From Actinomycetota bacterium (GTDB taxonomy: Bacteria; Actinomycetota; Acidimicrobiia; IMCC26256; PALSA-610), in assembly GCA_005773635.1 (NCBI GenBank), contig SXHN01000046.1, positions 61,848 through 125,847 of the forward strand: DNA of 64,000 nt, given 5' to 3'. The notes under the pieces are model-generated. The model made no database searches, was not told the DNA's origin, and saw nothing but the letters and a program-made list of their open reading frames with translations. Below, in pieces: positions 43,347-52,112 of this stretch; positions within the stretch are counted from its first letter, which is position 1, and every line of letters begins with the position of its first letter. A program made the position numbers and the translations under genes.

Positions 43347-44369
43347 ATGGATACCAAAGCCGGGCCCAACGGAACGCGCGCCGAGCCTGCGGTGCCGTTT
43401 GCGCTTTCAGACTCCAACGATTTTCAAGCAACATTCGAACGGCTCGCCTCCCAAATAGAGGGAGTGCTTCGAGGCAAACGGCGCGCGGTACACCTCGCGC
43501 TGGTCTCGCTGTTTGGCGAAGGACACCTCCTCATCGAGGATGTACCGGGGGTTGGCAAGACCTTGTTGGCGAAGGCACTCGCGCACTCGATCGGCGGAAG
43601 TTGGAGCCGCGTGCAATTCACGCCCGACCTATTGCCGTCAGATGTCACTGGCATCTCCATATGGAATCAGTCGACGAACGATTTCGAATTCCGCCCTGGC
43701 GGCGTGTTTGCCAATATTGTGCTCGCGGACGAAATCAATCGTGCAGCTCCGAAAACTCAATCCGCGCTGCTCGAGGCGATGGAAGAACGCCAAGTGACGG
43801 TCGACTCGATCACGCACAAATTGGCGCCGCCGTTCATGGTGATCGCAACCCAAAACCCCATCGAACTCGAAGGCACCTATCCCCTGCCCGAAGCGCAACT
43901 CGATCGTTTCATGATGCGGCTCCGCATCGGATATCCCGAACGCGACGCGGAACTTGCGATACTCGAAGCCCACACCGACGGATCGTTAGTTGCAGAAACT
44001 CTGCGGCCGGTCACCAGCGCGGCCCACATCGCACACTGGACGGCCAGACTGAGTGGGGTATTTGTGGCTCCAGAAGTCAAGCGCTACATGGTTGACATCG
44101 CGGATGCGACTCGCCATCACCGCGATCTGATGCTGGGCGTCAGTCCGCGCGGCGTCATCAGTTTGCAACGTGCCGCCCGAGCTTTGGCCGCGAGTCTCGG
44201 CCGCACCTACGTCGTGCCCGACGACATCAAAGCGCTCGCTCCGAGCTTGCTGGAGCACAGGGTGTTGTTGAGTCCCGAAGCTCAATTGCGGTCAGTTTCA
44301 ACGACCACAGTTATCTCATCGGTGCTGGAATCGGTTGCTGTACCTGCGGATCACCTCGGATCGAAGTAG
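43347..44369 (+). CDS. MoxR family AAA+ ATPase
   Basis: A 340-residue AAA+ ATPase thought to act as a chaperone remodelling partner proteins, usually with VWA or DUF58 proteins. Seen: Walker A GVGKT at 68-72, FTPDLLPSDVTGISI, Walker B ILADEINRA (D128, E129), sensor 1 ATQNPIELEGTYPLPEAQLD, and the lid SPRGVISLQRAARALA. The ATG at 43347 has AGAGGAG six bases upstream. It starts a three-gene operon with a DUF58 protein and a transglutaminase-like membrane protein, a common bacterial arrangement of uncertain purpose. Confidence 0.94.
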   Translation: MDTKAGPNGTRAEPAVPFALSDSNDFQATFERLASQIEGVLRGKRRAVHLALVSLFGEGHLLIEDVPGVGKTLLAKALAHSIGGSWSRVQFTPDLLPSDVTGISIWNQSTNDFEFRPGGVFANIVLADEINRAAPKTQSALLEAMEERQVTVDSITHKLAPPFMVIATQNPIELEGTYPLPEAQLDRFMMRLRIGYPERDAELAILEAHTDGSLVAETLRPVTSAAHIAHWTARLSGVFVAPEVKRYMVDIADATRHHRDLMLGVSPRGVISLQRAARALAASLGRTYVVPDDIKALAPSLLEHRVLLSPEAQLRSVSTTTVISSVLESVAVPADHLGSK

Positions 44370-44375
44370 CACTCC

Positions 44376-45563
44376 GTGACGTTCACCCGCCGCGGTTGGA
44401 GTTTGTTCTTCAGCAGTTTCGCAATCGTCGGGGCAGCACGCTTGTTGGGCCTCCCACAACTTTGGATCATCGCGCTCGGCGTATGGCTGCTGCTGGGTGG
44501 ATGCGCCGCTTGGACGACACGCCAACACGTCGCGTTGGCAGCGTTGCGAGAAATACCCGAACATCTTCACGTGGGTGGCGAAGGGCGTGTGGATCTCACC
44601 GTGGTGAACCAAGGCGGGTCGACATCGCCGACCACCCAGTACGTCGACCGCTTCGACGATGGCGACCGATCTGCGCGCTTCGCGCTACAACCACTCGACA
44701 GTGGGGCCAAAGCGAGCGCGGCGTATCGCGTGCCCACGACCCGCAGAGGCCGCTTCGTGTTGGGGCCTCTAGTCGGCACGCTCGGCGACCCATTCGGTCT
44801 TGCTTCTCGCACCTGGCAAGCAGCGACCGCGCAGGAAGTAATTGTGCATCCTCGCCTGTTGGAGTTGCTTGCTCCGCCGGAAATGAGTGGCAGCGGCGTT
44901 GATGCCGAATCTCGCGACGTCGCCGGTCGGCCCGATTCCGGTGGCGAGTTCGACACGTTGCGCGACTACACGCCAACCGACGATCGACGTCACGTCCACT
45001 GGAAATCCACTGCGCGACGCGGCCGAATGATGGTGCGCCAGGACCAGTCACGGCGGCGGGCGCCAGCAACGATCATGCTCGACACACGCGCCGCCGCCCA
45101 CGACGAGCAATCGTTTGAGCGCGCAGTCGAGGCGGCGGCTTCAATCGCGGCGGCGATCGCTCGCACCGGGCGTCCATTCGAAGTCATCACGTCGAGTGGC
45201 GAACCGCTCGGACAATCGGGGCGCAGATACCTCGGCAGCGTGCTTGATGAGCTTGCAGTAATCGAAGCCTCGGCCGCGAATCGCATTATTCCAGCACTAC
45301 GGGGAAAGCGAGCGATGTCGGTGATCGCGATCATGGGCGACGTGGCCGACTCCGACCGGGCTGCAGTGGATCTCATGGTGCAACGCGGCGGTGCGCTCGC
45401 CCTCGTGTTGTGCCACCACCGCACAATTTCTGCGCCATCCACCGCGGCTCGCCGCTTCTCCATCAACCTCTGCGCCACTACTGCATCCGATGTCGTCACT
45501 CAATGGAATCAAGCGGTTATTTCATGGCAACACAACGCCACGCCCCAATACTCGCCGGTATAA
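44376..45563 (+). CDS. DUF58 domain membrane protein
   Basis: A 395-residue protein with two N-terminal membrane helices (SLFFSSFAIVGAARLLGL and IIALGVWLLLGGCAAW), a beta-rich part of about 120 residues, and the DUF58 signature SGGEFDTLRDYTPTDDRRHVHWK-type region (here GGEFDTLRDYTPTDDRR, then HWKSTARRG). The remainder resembles a degenerate von Willebrand A fold. Proteins of this type pair with MoxR ATPases. GTG at 44376 lies six bases after the moxR stop and the 3' end overlaps the transglutaminase gene by 40 bases, showing one operon. Confidence 0.92.
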   Translation: MTFTRRGWSLFFSSFAIVGAARLLGLPQLWIIALGVWLLLGGCAAWTTRQHVALAALREIPEHLHVGGEGRVDLTVVNQGGSTSPTTQYVDRFDDGDRSARFALQPLDSGAKASAAYRVPTTRRGRFVLGPLVGTLGDPFGLASRTWQAATAQEVIVHPRLLELLAPPEMSGSGVDAESRDVAGRPDSGGEFDTLRDYTPTDDRRHVHWKSTARRGRMMVRQDQSRRRAPATIMLDTRAAAHDEQSFERAVEAAASIAAAIARTGRPFEVITSSGEPLGQSGRRYLGSVLDELAVIEASAANRIIPALRGKRAMSVIAIMGDVADSDRAAVDLMVQRGGALALVLCHHRTISAPSTAARRFSINLCATTASDVVTQWNQAVISWQHNATPQYSPV

Positions 45564-47761
45564 CCGCAGCCCTCAGCACCGCCACGGCCTTTGGTCTGAC
45601 GCGTGTCTTCGAGCACAACAGCTGGCTATTCGCGGTCGGAGCTTCCGCCATGCTCGCGAGCGGCGTGGTTTGGGCATGCTTGCGCTTTGAGCTCTCAACC
45701 CCGGTCTCGATGGGAGCGTTGTGCACGATTGGATTCTGGTGGAGCAACGTTGTGGTCCGACCCCACGAGCTTTGGCTCGGGCTTCCGTCGTTCACGGCAA
45801 TCGGTAATTGGTTCGAGGCGGTTGGTCAAAGTGGAACCGTGTTGCGATCCGCCATCGTGCCAGTACCTCCCCAAGGACCGGCGTTGCAACTCGCGATCGT
45901 TGTCGTATTCGCGGTCGCGTGTGGATCGACATGGAGTGCAGCCAAGCCCGATGGTGCACTGAGTTCACTCATCGCCCAATTCGCGCTGTTCATTGCCATC
46001 GCGGCGCTCGGCAAAGGTGCATATACAACATCTGCCGTCGTCTGGCTGCTGACGGTGTTTGGTTTCTTGTTGCTTCACCACACAGTGCATTCCACCGAAG
46101 GCCAAACAGGTTTCCACACCACTACTCCCCGTCGTTCCCGCCTCGTCGCAGGCGGCGCGATTGGGGCCGCCGTCGCGGTGTTTTCGGCCGCGCTGATCGG
46201 CCCGCAGTTGCCGAGCGCCTCAAGCCCCGGGCTCTTGAAGTATCGCAACTTTGGATCCAACGACGGACCGTCAGTGATACGTACCATCTCGCCGCTCGTC
46301 AGCATTCGCGACCAACTCAACCAAAACGACGACACCGAGCTCTTCACCGTCGAGTCGTCCCGACCAGCACGCTGGCGCCTTATGGCACTCGAAGCCTACG
46401 ACGGCGACGAGTGGGGCCTGCATCCCGATACGGAGTCGCACGACTCTTTGCCTGAGTCGCTGCACCAACCCAACGCCCAAATCGCGCGCGTGAGCCAGCG
46501 CTATGCCATGGGTCCCTATGGAGGAGAATGGCTGCCAGCTGCGTTTGAACCAATTGAAATCGGGGCGGTACCCGGTCTCAAAGTGATCCATGAATCAAAG
46601 ACCCTGATCGTTAACCGACAAGATCACACCGGTTTGTCCTACGACGTGACGTCGGAGTTGGTGGGCGCGGCACCTGCCACCCTGCGAGCAGCTCCTGCAC
46701 AAATCGATACCGAACAACCTGGTGTCGAACGCAACCTGTTGATTCCCAAGAACTTGCCGCCCATCATCGAACAAACGGCGCTCCACGTCACCCGTGACAA
46801 AGTCACGCAATACGACAAGGCACTCGCGATACAGAATTACTTCCGCGACAACTTCGAATATGACACATCAATCAACCTGTCCGACAACGACGATGCGACG
46901 GTGCGATTCCTCACCAAGGAGCGCCGGGGGTTCTGTCAGCAATTCGCTAGCACCTTCGGACTTATGGCTAGGTCACTCGGCATGCCGACGCGAATCGCAG
47001 TGGGATTCCAACCTGGAACCTTCGATGGCAAGGTCTATCGCGTCGGCACGAAGGACGCCCACGCATGGCCCGAGATGTACTTCGAAGGGGTTGGCTGGAT
47101 TGGCTTCGAGCCAACACCAAGTCGTTTCGATCGGGAAACTCCAGGCGACCCGTCGGGCACCAAGCTCGGGCAAACAGCCGGCCCCAACCAACCGAACGCA
47201 CCCGCCACGACAACGTCGCGCGCCCCATCCTCGACCACAGCCACATCGGAGGGAAGCACACCGACAACAAAACTTCGGCCGCTTGATCGCATCGAAACGG
47301 CAGGAGTGCAAGATACGAAACCGAAGGGAACATCGTTAGCTCGGCGCAGCGCCTTTGTCGCCGGATTCGTATTCGCTTCGTTACTGTTACTTTTTGCAGG
47401 ATGGCGAATCCCGCGCCGAGTGAGATTGCATCGCCGCCGATCGAGGGGCACGGCTCGCACGCGAATCACCCAAGCGTGGGCGTACGCGAACGAACGGCTG
47501 GCGCTGTTCAACATTCATCGCCGACCATCGACGACCGTCGTCGAATTTGCGCTTCGGGAGGCTCCTGCCGCAGGGGTGGGAGCCGCAGGAGGGGCTTTGG
47601 TTGAATTGGCGCAGTTGCACAATGAGGCGATGTACGCGCCGTTCGAACCCGCCGAGGCCGACGCCGAAGACGCCTGGGATTGCGCCGACCGGATCGATGC
47701 CGCGATGCGCGAGCTCATCACCAACAAGCGACGACGCTGGCTAATCCGCTTGCGTTGGTAG
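45524..47761 (+). CDS. TgpA-like transmembrane transglutaminase/protease
   Basis: About 745 residues. Seen: an N-terminal membrane region (DUF3488-like) with about six helices to residue 225, a long extracytoplasmic part, a transglutaminase-like core with C471 in RRGFCQQFASTF, H513 in DAHAWPEMYF and GWIGFEPTP, a Thr/Pro-rich linker, another helix (RSAFVAGFVFASLLLLFAGW), and a cytoplasmic DUF4129-like end. The Cys-His-acid set suggests an active cysteine peptidase or amidase outside the membrane. It closes the moxR-DUF58-TgpA operon. A start at 45503 is also possible. Substrate unknown. Confidence 0.9.
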   Translation: MATQRHAPILAGITAALSTATAFGLTRVFEHNSWLFAVGASAMLASGVVWACLRFELSTPVSMGALCTIGFWWSNVVVRPHELWLGLPSFTAIGNWFEAVGQSGTVLRSAIVPVPPQGPALQLAIVVVFAVACGSTWSAAKPDGALSSLIAQFALFIAIAALGKGAYTTSAVVWLLTVFGFLLLHHTVHSTEGQTGFHTTTPRRSRLVAGGAIGAAVAVFSAALIGPQLPSASSPGLLKYRNFGSNDGPSVIRTISPLVSIRDQLNQNDDTELFTVESSRPARWRLMALEAYDGDEWGLHPDTESHDSLPESLHQPNAQIARVSQRYAMGPYGGEWLPAAFEPIEIGAVPGLKVIHESKTLIVNRQDHTGLSYDVTSELVGAAPATLRAAPAQIDTEQPGVERNLLIPKNLPPIIEQTALHVTRDKVTQYDKALAIQNYFRDNFEYDTSINLSDNDDATVRFLTKERRGFCQQFASTFGLMARSLGMPTRIAVGFQPGTFDGKVYRVGTKDAHAWPEMYFEGVGWIGFEPTPSRFDRETPGDPSGTKLGQTAGPNQPNAPATTTSRAPSSTTATSEGSTPTTKLRPLDRIETAGVQDTKPKGTSLARRSAFVAGFVFASLLLLFAGWRIPRRVRLHRRRSRGTARTRITQAWAYANERLALFNIHRRPSTTVVEFALREAPAAGVGAAGGALVELAQLHNEAMYAPFEPAEADAEDAWDCADRIDAAMRELITNKRRRWLIRLRW

Positions 47762-47769
47762 AACCGCCG

Positions 47770-48141
47770 TCACTCACCGCGATCAAAGCGATCGCGAATT
47801 CCCTCTTTGGTATCAGTCACCAAGCGACGAATCCCGCCTTCACGGATGCCGAAGACGTTGTACAAACTGGCCTTACCGATTCGCTTGAGATTTCCGGCAA
47901 TCGTCCACAACGACGCCAGCATCAGGAGGAATCCGCCAAAGGCAAACACCAAACTCGACGTAAATGTCAACACGATGATCGCAAGGCCTCCGACTAAGCC
48001 AAAGATGGCCCAACGAATCGCGGCGAGCGCTGCACGCGTGACGGTGGAATTCGCGACAGCATCAACCAATTCGGGATCGGTCGCGTTGAGCTGCGCTTCG
48101 ATCTCTCTCAGGATTTTGAGCTCTTCATCAGAGAGCGGCAT
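47770..48141 (-). CDS. DUF3040 family membrane protein
   Basis: A 123-residue protein starting MPLSDEELKILREIEAQLNA, the DUF3040 signature of actinobacteria. About 50 residues later come two close hydrophobic segments (IRWAIFGLVGGLAIIVLTF and LVFAFGGFLLMLASLWTIAG), followed by a basic C-terminus. The family has no known function and in many actinobacteria sits near division genes and dinB, as here. The start at 48141 gives the canonical N-terminus. It converges with the transglutaminase gene eight bases away. Confidence 0.85.
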   Translation of the reverse strand: MPLSDEELKILREIEAQLNATDPELVDAVANSTVTRAALAAIRWAIFGLVGGLAIIVLTFTSSLVFAFGGFLLMLASLWTIAGNLKRIGKASLYNVFGIREGGIRRLVTDTKEGIRDRFDRGE

Positions 48142-48210
48142 GCTCGACCTCACGGAATCCCACGGTGCTGCGGGACATCATCTCACCATTGTCGCGCACC
48201 GAATGACCCA

Positions 48211-49269
48211 TCACAATGCAACCACGGAAATCGGCACCCCGCCGACCGCCGCGGACTGGTACGCGGCCTCAACCAAAAGGTGAGAAGCCAACGCCTCTGC
48301 AGAGGTGGGAAAACCGTTGCTGCGGCCACCTGATCCGTCCAACGCGTCCAAAAAGGCTTTGGCGGGGGTCGCGTACTGCACCACCGACTTTTCATATACC
48401 TCCGGGAGATCCAGCTGATTCGCCCAATCCGGCACGGAACCGCACCGTTCGAGAAATCCGTCACTGGTTTGGATATGTAGCGGCCCGAGGTAATCGTCTT
48501 CAGTCCACAGCAGGGCGTGTTCGCAAAAGATCTCGAGGCGCCGAGTTGATCCTCGGGAAAGAATCTGATGCCAAATGCTGATCATCACTGCCCGGCTCGT
48601 ATCCGGGTACCCGAGATGCAGCACCGCCGTATCTTCGATGCCTTCACAACCGAAACGCTGGGCCGTGGCGGCACTGACCGAATCTGGAGCACCCAAAATC
48701 CAGGCCAACAGATCTATATCGTGAATCGAGTGTTCGATCAGCGTGCCGCCGCCGGCAAGTTCACGATCGGCGCGCCACGTCGAGCCGTACATCCCCTGCA
48801 CGGGGAAGTACTGATCATCTCGAAAAATTGTGGTTAGCACGCGTCCGAACTCCTGGCTGCGCACAATCTCGGCACACTGCGCAAACACTGGCGCGTAGCG
48901 CAGTACCAACCCGACTTGATGCGGAACTGTGGCGAGAACTTCGTGGACACGACGACAGTCTTCGATTGTGGCTGCGAGTGGTTTCTCACAGAACACGGCG
49001 AGCCCACGTTCAGCGGCGCGAGCAACCGCCTCGAGATGCCCCGATGTCCAGGTGCAGATCCATACGACATCCACATTGTCGAGCAAAAGATCAAGGTCGT
49101 GATACGGCTGAGCATCATGGTGCTTCGCCATCTCCGCCGCGCGCGCAAAGTCGGTATCGAAGGTTGCCGTCACCATCGCCGTGATGAGATTCGCTTGCGT
49201 CAAGCGCCGCAACGCGTAGGAATGCACCGTACCAATGTGTCCACACCCAACGATGCCGATTCGCCTCAT
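48211..49269 (-). CDS. Gfo/Idh/MocA family NAD(P)-dependent oxidoreductase
   Basis: A 352-residue dehydrogenase of the glucose-fructose oxidoreductase/inositol dehydrogenase family. Seen: the N-terminal Rossmann motif GIVGCGHIGTVHSYAL, WICTWTSGHLEAVARA, CEKPLAATIEDCRR with the EKP catalytic lysine region, and, in the C-terminal sheet domain, LAGGGTLIEHSIHDIDLL, whose Asp-His pair usually handles the substrate. The substrate (a sugar, cyclitol or deoxysugar) is not predictable. The ATG at 49269 overlaps the dinB stop by four bases, an unusual partner, so the linkage is probably fortuitous. Confidence 0.88.
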   Translation of the reverse strand: MRRIGIVGCGHIGTVHSYALRRLTQANLITAMVTATFDTDFARAAEMAKHHDAQPYHDLDLLLDNVDVVWICTWTSGHLEAVARAAERGLAVFCEKPLAATIEDCRRVHEVLATVPHQVGLVLRYAPVFAQCAEIVRSQEFGRVLTTIFRDDQYFPVQGMYGSTWRADRELAGGGTLIEHSIHDIDLLAWILGAPDSVSAATAQRFGCEGIEDTAVLHLGYPDTSRAVMISIWHQILSRGSTRRLEIFCEHALLWTEDDYLGPLHIQTSDGFLERCGSVPDWANQLDLPEVYEKSVVQYATPAKAFLDALDGSGGRSNGFPTSAEALASHLLVEAAYQSAAVGGVPISVVAL

Positions 49270-50546
49270 AGCTTGTCACCTTCTTGGATTTGTTCGAAGG
49301 CCCCAGCATCCCCAGCATGCTGAGCCGTACGCGTGCCCCTCAGCGAGGCCGCGGCAACCGCCTCGCTACCGAACTTGGCGCGCACGGCGTCGACCACCGT
49401 ATCGATGCGAGCTTGACGTTCATCGAACGCGGGTGCACCAACCGCTGTAAATTTTTCTCCGAGTCCGGGTTGCAGGTTCTCGCTCGAAACTGCGAATAGG
49501 TCCAATGTGCCCTGGTGCTCCGAGGTCGGCGCGGTCAGCGACGAGCAATGCACTCCGAGCAGGCGCACGCCTCGCGCCACATCAATTTCGGCGACGAGTT
49601 CGCGCGCAATCGCCACAATTTGCGCAGTCTGACTCGATGCCTGCCGCAGCGTTCGCGAACGGGTGATCGTCGAGAAATCTTCGAAACGAAGTTTGACCGT
49701 TACCACCGATGCCGCGACATCGCTGGCGCGCAGCCGACCCGCAACCTTGGTACCGAGACGCAACAGCTCGCGATCGACGGCACTGCGCTCGCGCAGATCG
49801 TGCGAGAACGTCTCTTCGTTGCCAATGGATTTCGCGTTGCGTTCGACGGTAACCGACCGAGGGTCGAGGTTGTGCGACAGCGCGTGGAGATGCTCTGCGG
49901 CCGCGCGTCCAACCACATGACGTAGAGCCTCCAACGGCAGTGCCGCTATATCCCCGATCGTCTCGACCGCAATGCGCTCAAGCTTTTCCATGGTTTTGGG
50001 ACCCACGCCCCACAAGCGACGAGCCGGTAAGGGGTGCAAGAAGGCGAGTTCTTTACCTGGCTCCACCACCAACAATCCGTCGGGTTTTGACAGATCACTC
50101 GCAATCTTTGCAAGGAACTTTGTCGTCGCCACGCCCACACTGATCGTCAGCCCGGTTTCGATCTTGACCTGCTCACGGATGAGCCGCGCCACCGAGACTG
50201 CGTCGCCGCGGAGTCGACGAATACCATCGACAGCCAGAAACGCTTCGTCTATGGAGACCGGCTCGACTTCGGGGGTGAAGCTGCGCAAGATCTCCATGAC
50301 CTCCTCGCTCAAACGTGCGTATTCCGTCGACCGAGGCTGCACAAAAATTCCCTGCGGACACCGCTGCCGCGCGACTGATGTCGGCATAGCCGACCGAACA
50401 CCAAAGGCACGCGCCTCATAGCTCGCCGCGCTGACAACGCCTCGCCGACCGATGCCGGCGACGATGACCGGCAAACCCCGCCACTGAGGATTCAGCAATT
50501 GCTCGACCGAAGCGAAGAACGCATCTAGGTCAACGTGCAAAAACAT
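49266..50546 (-). CDS. dinB: DNA polymerase IV (Y-family)
   Basis: A 426-residue translesion polymerase. Seen: HVDLDAFFASVEQLLNP with the metal Asp residues D6 and D8, YEARAFGVRSAMP, SIDEAFLAV (D100, E101), the helix-hairpin-helix WGVGPKTMEKLERIAVETIG, the little-finger domain, and a clamp-binding peptide QGTLDLF near residue 360. An Ala-rich tail of about 60 residues follows. It should bypass lesions during replication. No LexA-type site was recognised directly upstream. It may be co-transcribed with the Nudix gene 12 bases upstream. Confidence 0.95.
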   Translation of the reverse strand: MFLHVDLDAFFASVEQLLNPQWRGLPVIVAGIGRRGVVSAASYEARAFGVRSAMPTSVARQRCPQGIFVQPRSTEYARLSEEVMEILRSFTPEVEPVSIDEAFLAVDGIRRLRGDAVSVARLIREQVKIETGLTISVGVATTKFLAKIASDLSKPDGLLVVEPGKELAFLHPLPARRLWGVGPKTMEKLERIAVETIGDIAALPLEALRHVVGRAAAEHLHALSHNLDPRSVTVERNAKSIGNEETFSHDLRERSAVDRELLRLGTKVAGRLRASDVAASVVTVKLRFEDFSTITRSRTLRQASSQTAQIVAIARELVAEIDVARGVRLLGVHCSSLTAPTSEHQGTLDLFAVSSENLQPGLGEKFTAVGAPAFDERQARIDTVVDAVRAKFGSEAVAAASLRGTRTAQHAGDAGAFEQIQEGDKL

Positions 50547-50558
50547 CGGAACCGATCT

Positions 50559-51068
50559 TCAACAGCGTTCGACGACAAGATCGGAGCGGCGAGTGCCTCG
50601 CACGGCGTATTCGTAGCGACGCGACCCCGAACCGTCGCCATGGTCCCAACGCTCATTGATCCACTCGGATATCGGTTCACGAACCCACGCTGGGCAGCCA
50701 ATCAGCAGACCATGAGTGTGGGTTGGGTCGTAAAAGTCGGCCTCAACCACGATTCCATCAGGGTCGTCGATCGTCACCTCTCCTTCGAAGTCTCCAGCCA
50801 AATACACTTCACAGCGCATTCGCCAGCCGAGATCGTGGGCCACCGCCACGACTTCATAGACCAATCCGTCCCAACGAGTGACTCGCAATCCGGTCTCTTC
50901 AGCAACTTCGCGGGCGAGCCCTTCAAGAATCGTGTTGTCGTCACGGTCGATGACGCCGCCCGGAGTCGACCAATCTTCTCGGCCCCCCTGGCGCACATTT
51001 TTGACCAGTAATAGTTGGCCATCGCGCTCAATCAGAGCACTCGCAACGGTCCATTCGTGCAGGGTCAC
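50559..51068 (-). CDS. Nudix hydrolase with an atypical Nudix box
   Basis: A 169-residue Nudix-fold protein. Seen: WTVASALIERDGQLLLVKN at the start, and a Nudix box whose second half REVAEETGL is normal. Its first half GGVIDRDDNTILEGLA is one residue too long and has Asn where the first conserved Glu should stand. Metal binding by the REVxEE part is still possible. It may hydrolyse a nucleoside diphosphate derivative, but the altered box makes specificity unclear. It lies 12 bases upstream of dinB on the same strand, suggesting possible co-expression. Confidence 0.85.
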   Translation of the reverse strand: MTLHEWTVASALIERDGQLLLVKNVRQGGREDWSTPGGVIDRDDNTILEGLAREVAEETGLRVTRWDGLVYEVVAVAHDLGWRMRCEVYLAGDFEGEVTIDDPDGIVVEADFYDPTHTHGLLIGCPAWVREPISEWINERWDHGDGSGSRRYEYAVRGTRRSDLVVERC

Positions 51069-51150
51069 GGTGAGAGTTTGGCATATCTCAGCGGCGATGG
51101 CTCGGCGCTCCGGCCCAGTATCGCCGCCCCGGTCCCCCTACGATTGCCCG

Positions 51151-51492
51151 GTGGCAATCGATCCCGTACGCGACACCCATCCCAATGTTGTCCGCAAGGG
51201 TCCCGTATACCTCGCGTTCGGCGCCGTTGTCATCGCAGGGGTGTTCGGCGGGCTGATCGGTTACGGTCTCGTTGCGGCATCGTGTTCGGAAACCCCAGCG
51301 CAGCTGCGACAACTCCTTGCGGCTGGAGTTGATGGCTATGCGATACCTGCGCACAGCTGCGAACTCCAACTCGCAGTAACGACTGTTGTCGGCGCATTGA
51401 TCGCCGCGAGCGGCGCCGGTGTGGTGGCTCGACTGGTGCTGAAGGCAATGACCGACTGGAAAAAGACACCACCGCAACGGATTCCTACATGA
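51151..51492 (+). CDS. Small two-helix membrane protein
   Basis: A 113-residue protein of no recognised family. Seen: a hydrophobic segment PVYLAFGAVVIAGVFGGLIGYGLV, a central loop with two cysteines (AASCSETPAQ and PAHSCEL) that could form a disulfide outside the membrane, a second segment QLAVTTVVGALIAASGAGVV, and a basic C-terminus. GTG at 51151 is the best start, without an evident ribosome site. The stop overlaps the ATG of the next gene by four bases, so the two are probably co-translated. Confidence 0.55.
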   Translation: MAIDPVRDTHPNVVRKGPVYLAFGAVVIAGVFGGLIGYGLVAASCSETPAQLRQLLAAGVDGYAIPAHSCELQLAVTTVVGALIAASGAGVVARLVLKAMTDWKKTPPQRIPT

Positions 51493-52112
51493 CCGATCTG
51501 CACCCACTCGTAGTTGCTCAACGCCGTTCGTTGTCCGACATCCTCGACACATTGACCGACGCTCAATGGGATACGGCAAGCTTGTGCGACGGTTGGACGA
51601 CTCGCGACGTAGTTGCACACCTGACCTATCCCGCAACAGCATCAAAACTCAAGGTCCTTATCGCATTCGCGCAGAGCGGGTTCAACCTCGAAAAGATGAC
51701 AATGGCGATGGTACGTGCAGACACGCAAACCGGCCCGGAACTCGCGGCGAAACTTCGCGCAACTGCCGAACATCGGTGGACACCACCGACATTCGGTTTT
51801 GAAGCTCCACTGACCGATGCCGTCGCGCACGGATCCGACATCTGTCGTCCGCTCGGTCTCAGGAATACAGTGGACCCCGCGGCCGCACGCGCCGTGTTGG
51901 ATTTTCTTGTCAGCAAGAAGGCCACCAACGGCTTTATCGCCAAAGGCCGAGTCGACGGGATTCGTTGGGAAGCCGATGACTTAAATTGGGGCTTTGGTGA
52001 AGGGCCTTTGGTTGCCGGTCCGGCTGAAGCCATCATCATGGCAATTCTCGGACGCTCAGTTACCTACGACGATCTCAGCGGCGAGGGAGTTGCGACGCTG
52101 CGCGCCCGCTAG
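51489..52112 (+). CDS. Maleylpyruvate isomerase/mycothiol-dependent (TIGR03083, DinB-like) family protein
   Basis: A 207-residue protein of the DinB-like four-helix fold. Seen: the family hallmark LCDGWTTRDVVAHL at about 32-45 with the metal-binding His, later LTDAVAHGSDICRPLG supplying two further His/Asp ligands, and a C-terminal domain with IRWEADDLNWGFGEGPLV as in the SCP2-like half of mycothiol-dependent maleylpyruvate isomerase. Family members use mycothiol as cofactor or are detoxifying transferases; the mshC gene in this window fits that. The precise substrate is unknown. The ATG overlaps the upstream membrane-protein gene by four bases. Confidence 0.85.
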   Translation: MTDLHPLVVAQRRSLSDILDTLTDAQWDTASLCDGWTTRDVVAHLTYPATASKLKVLIAFAQSGFNLEKMTMAMVRADTQTGPELAAKLRATAEHRWTPPTFGFEAPLTDAVAHGSDICRPLGLRNTVDPAAARAVLDFLVSKKATNGFIAKGRVDGIRWEADDLNWGFGEGPLVAGPAEAIIMAILGRSVTYDDLSGEGVATLRAR

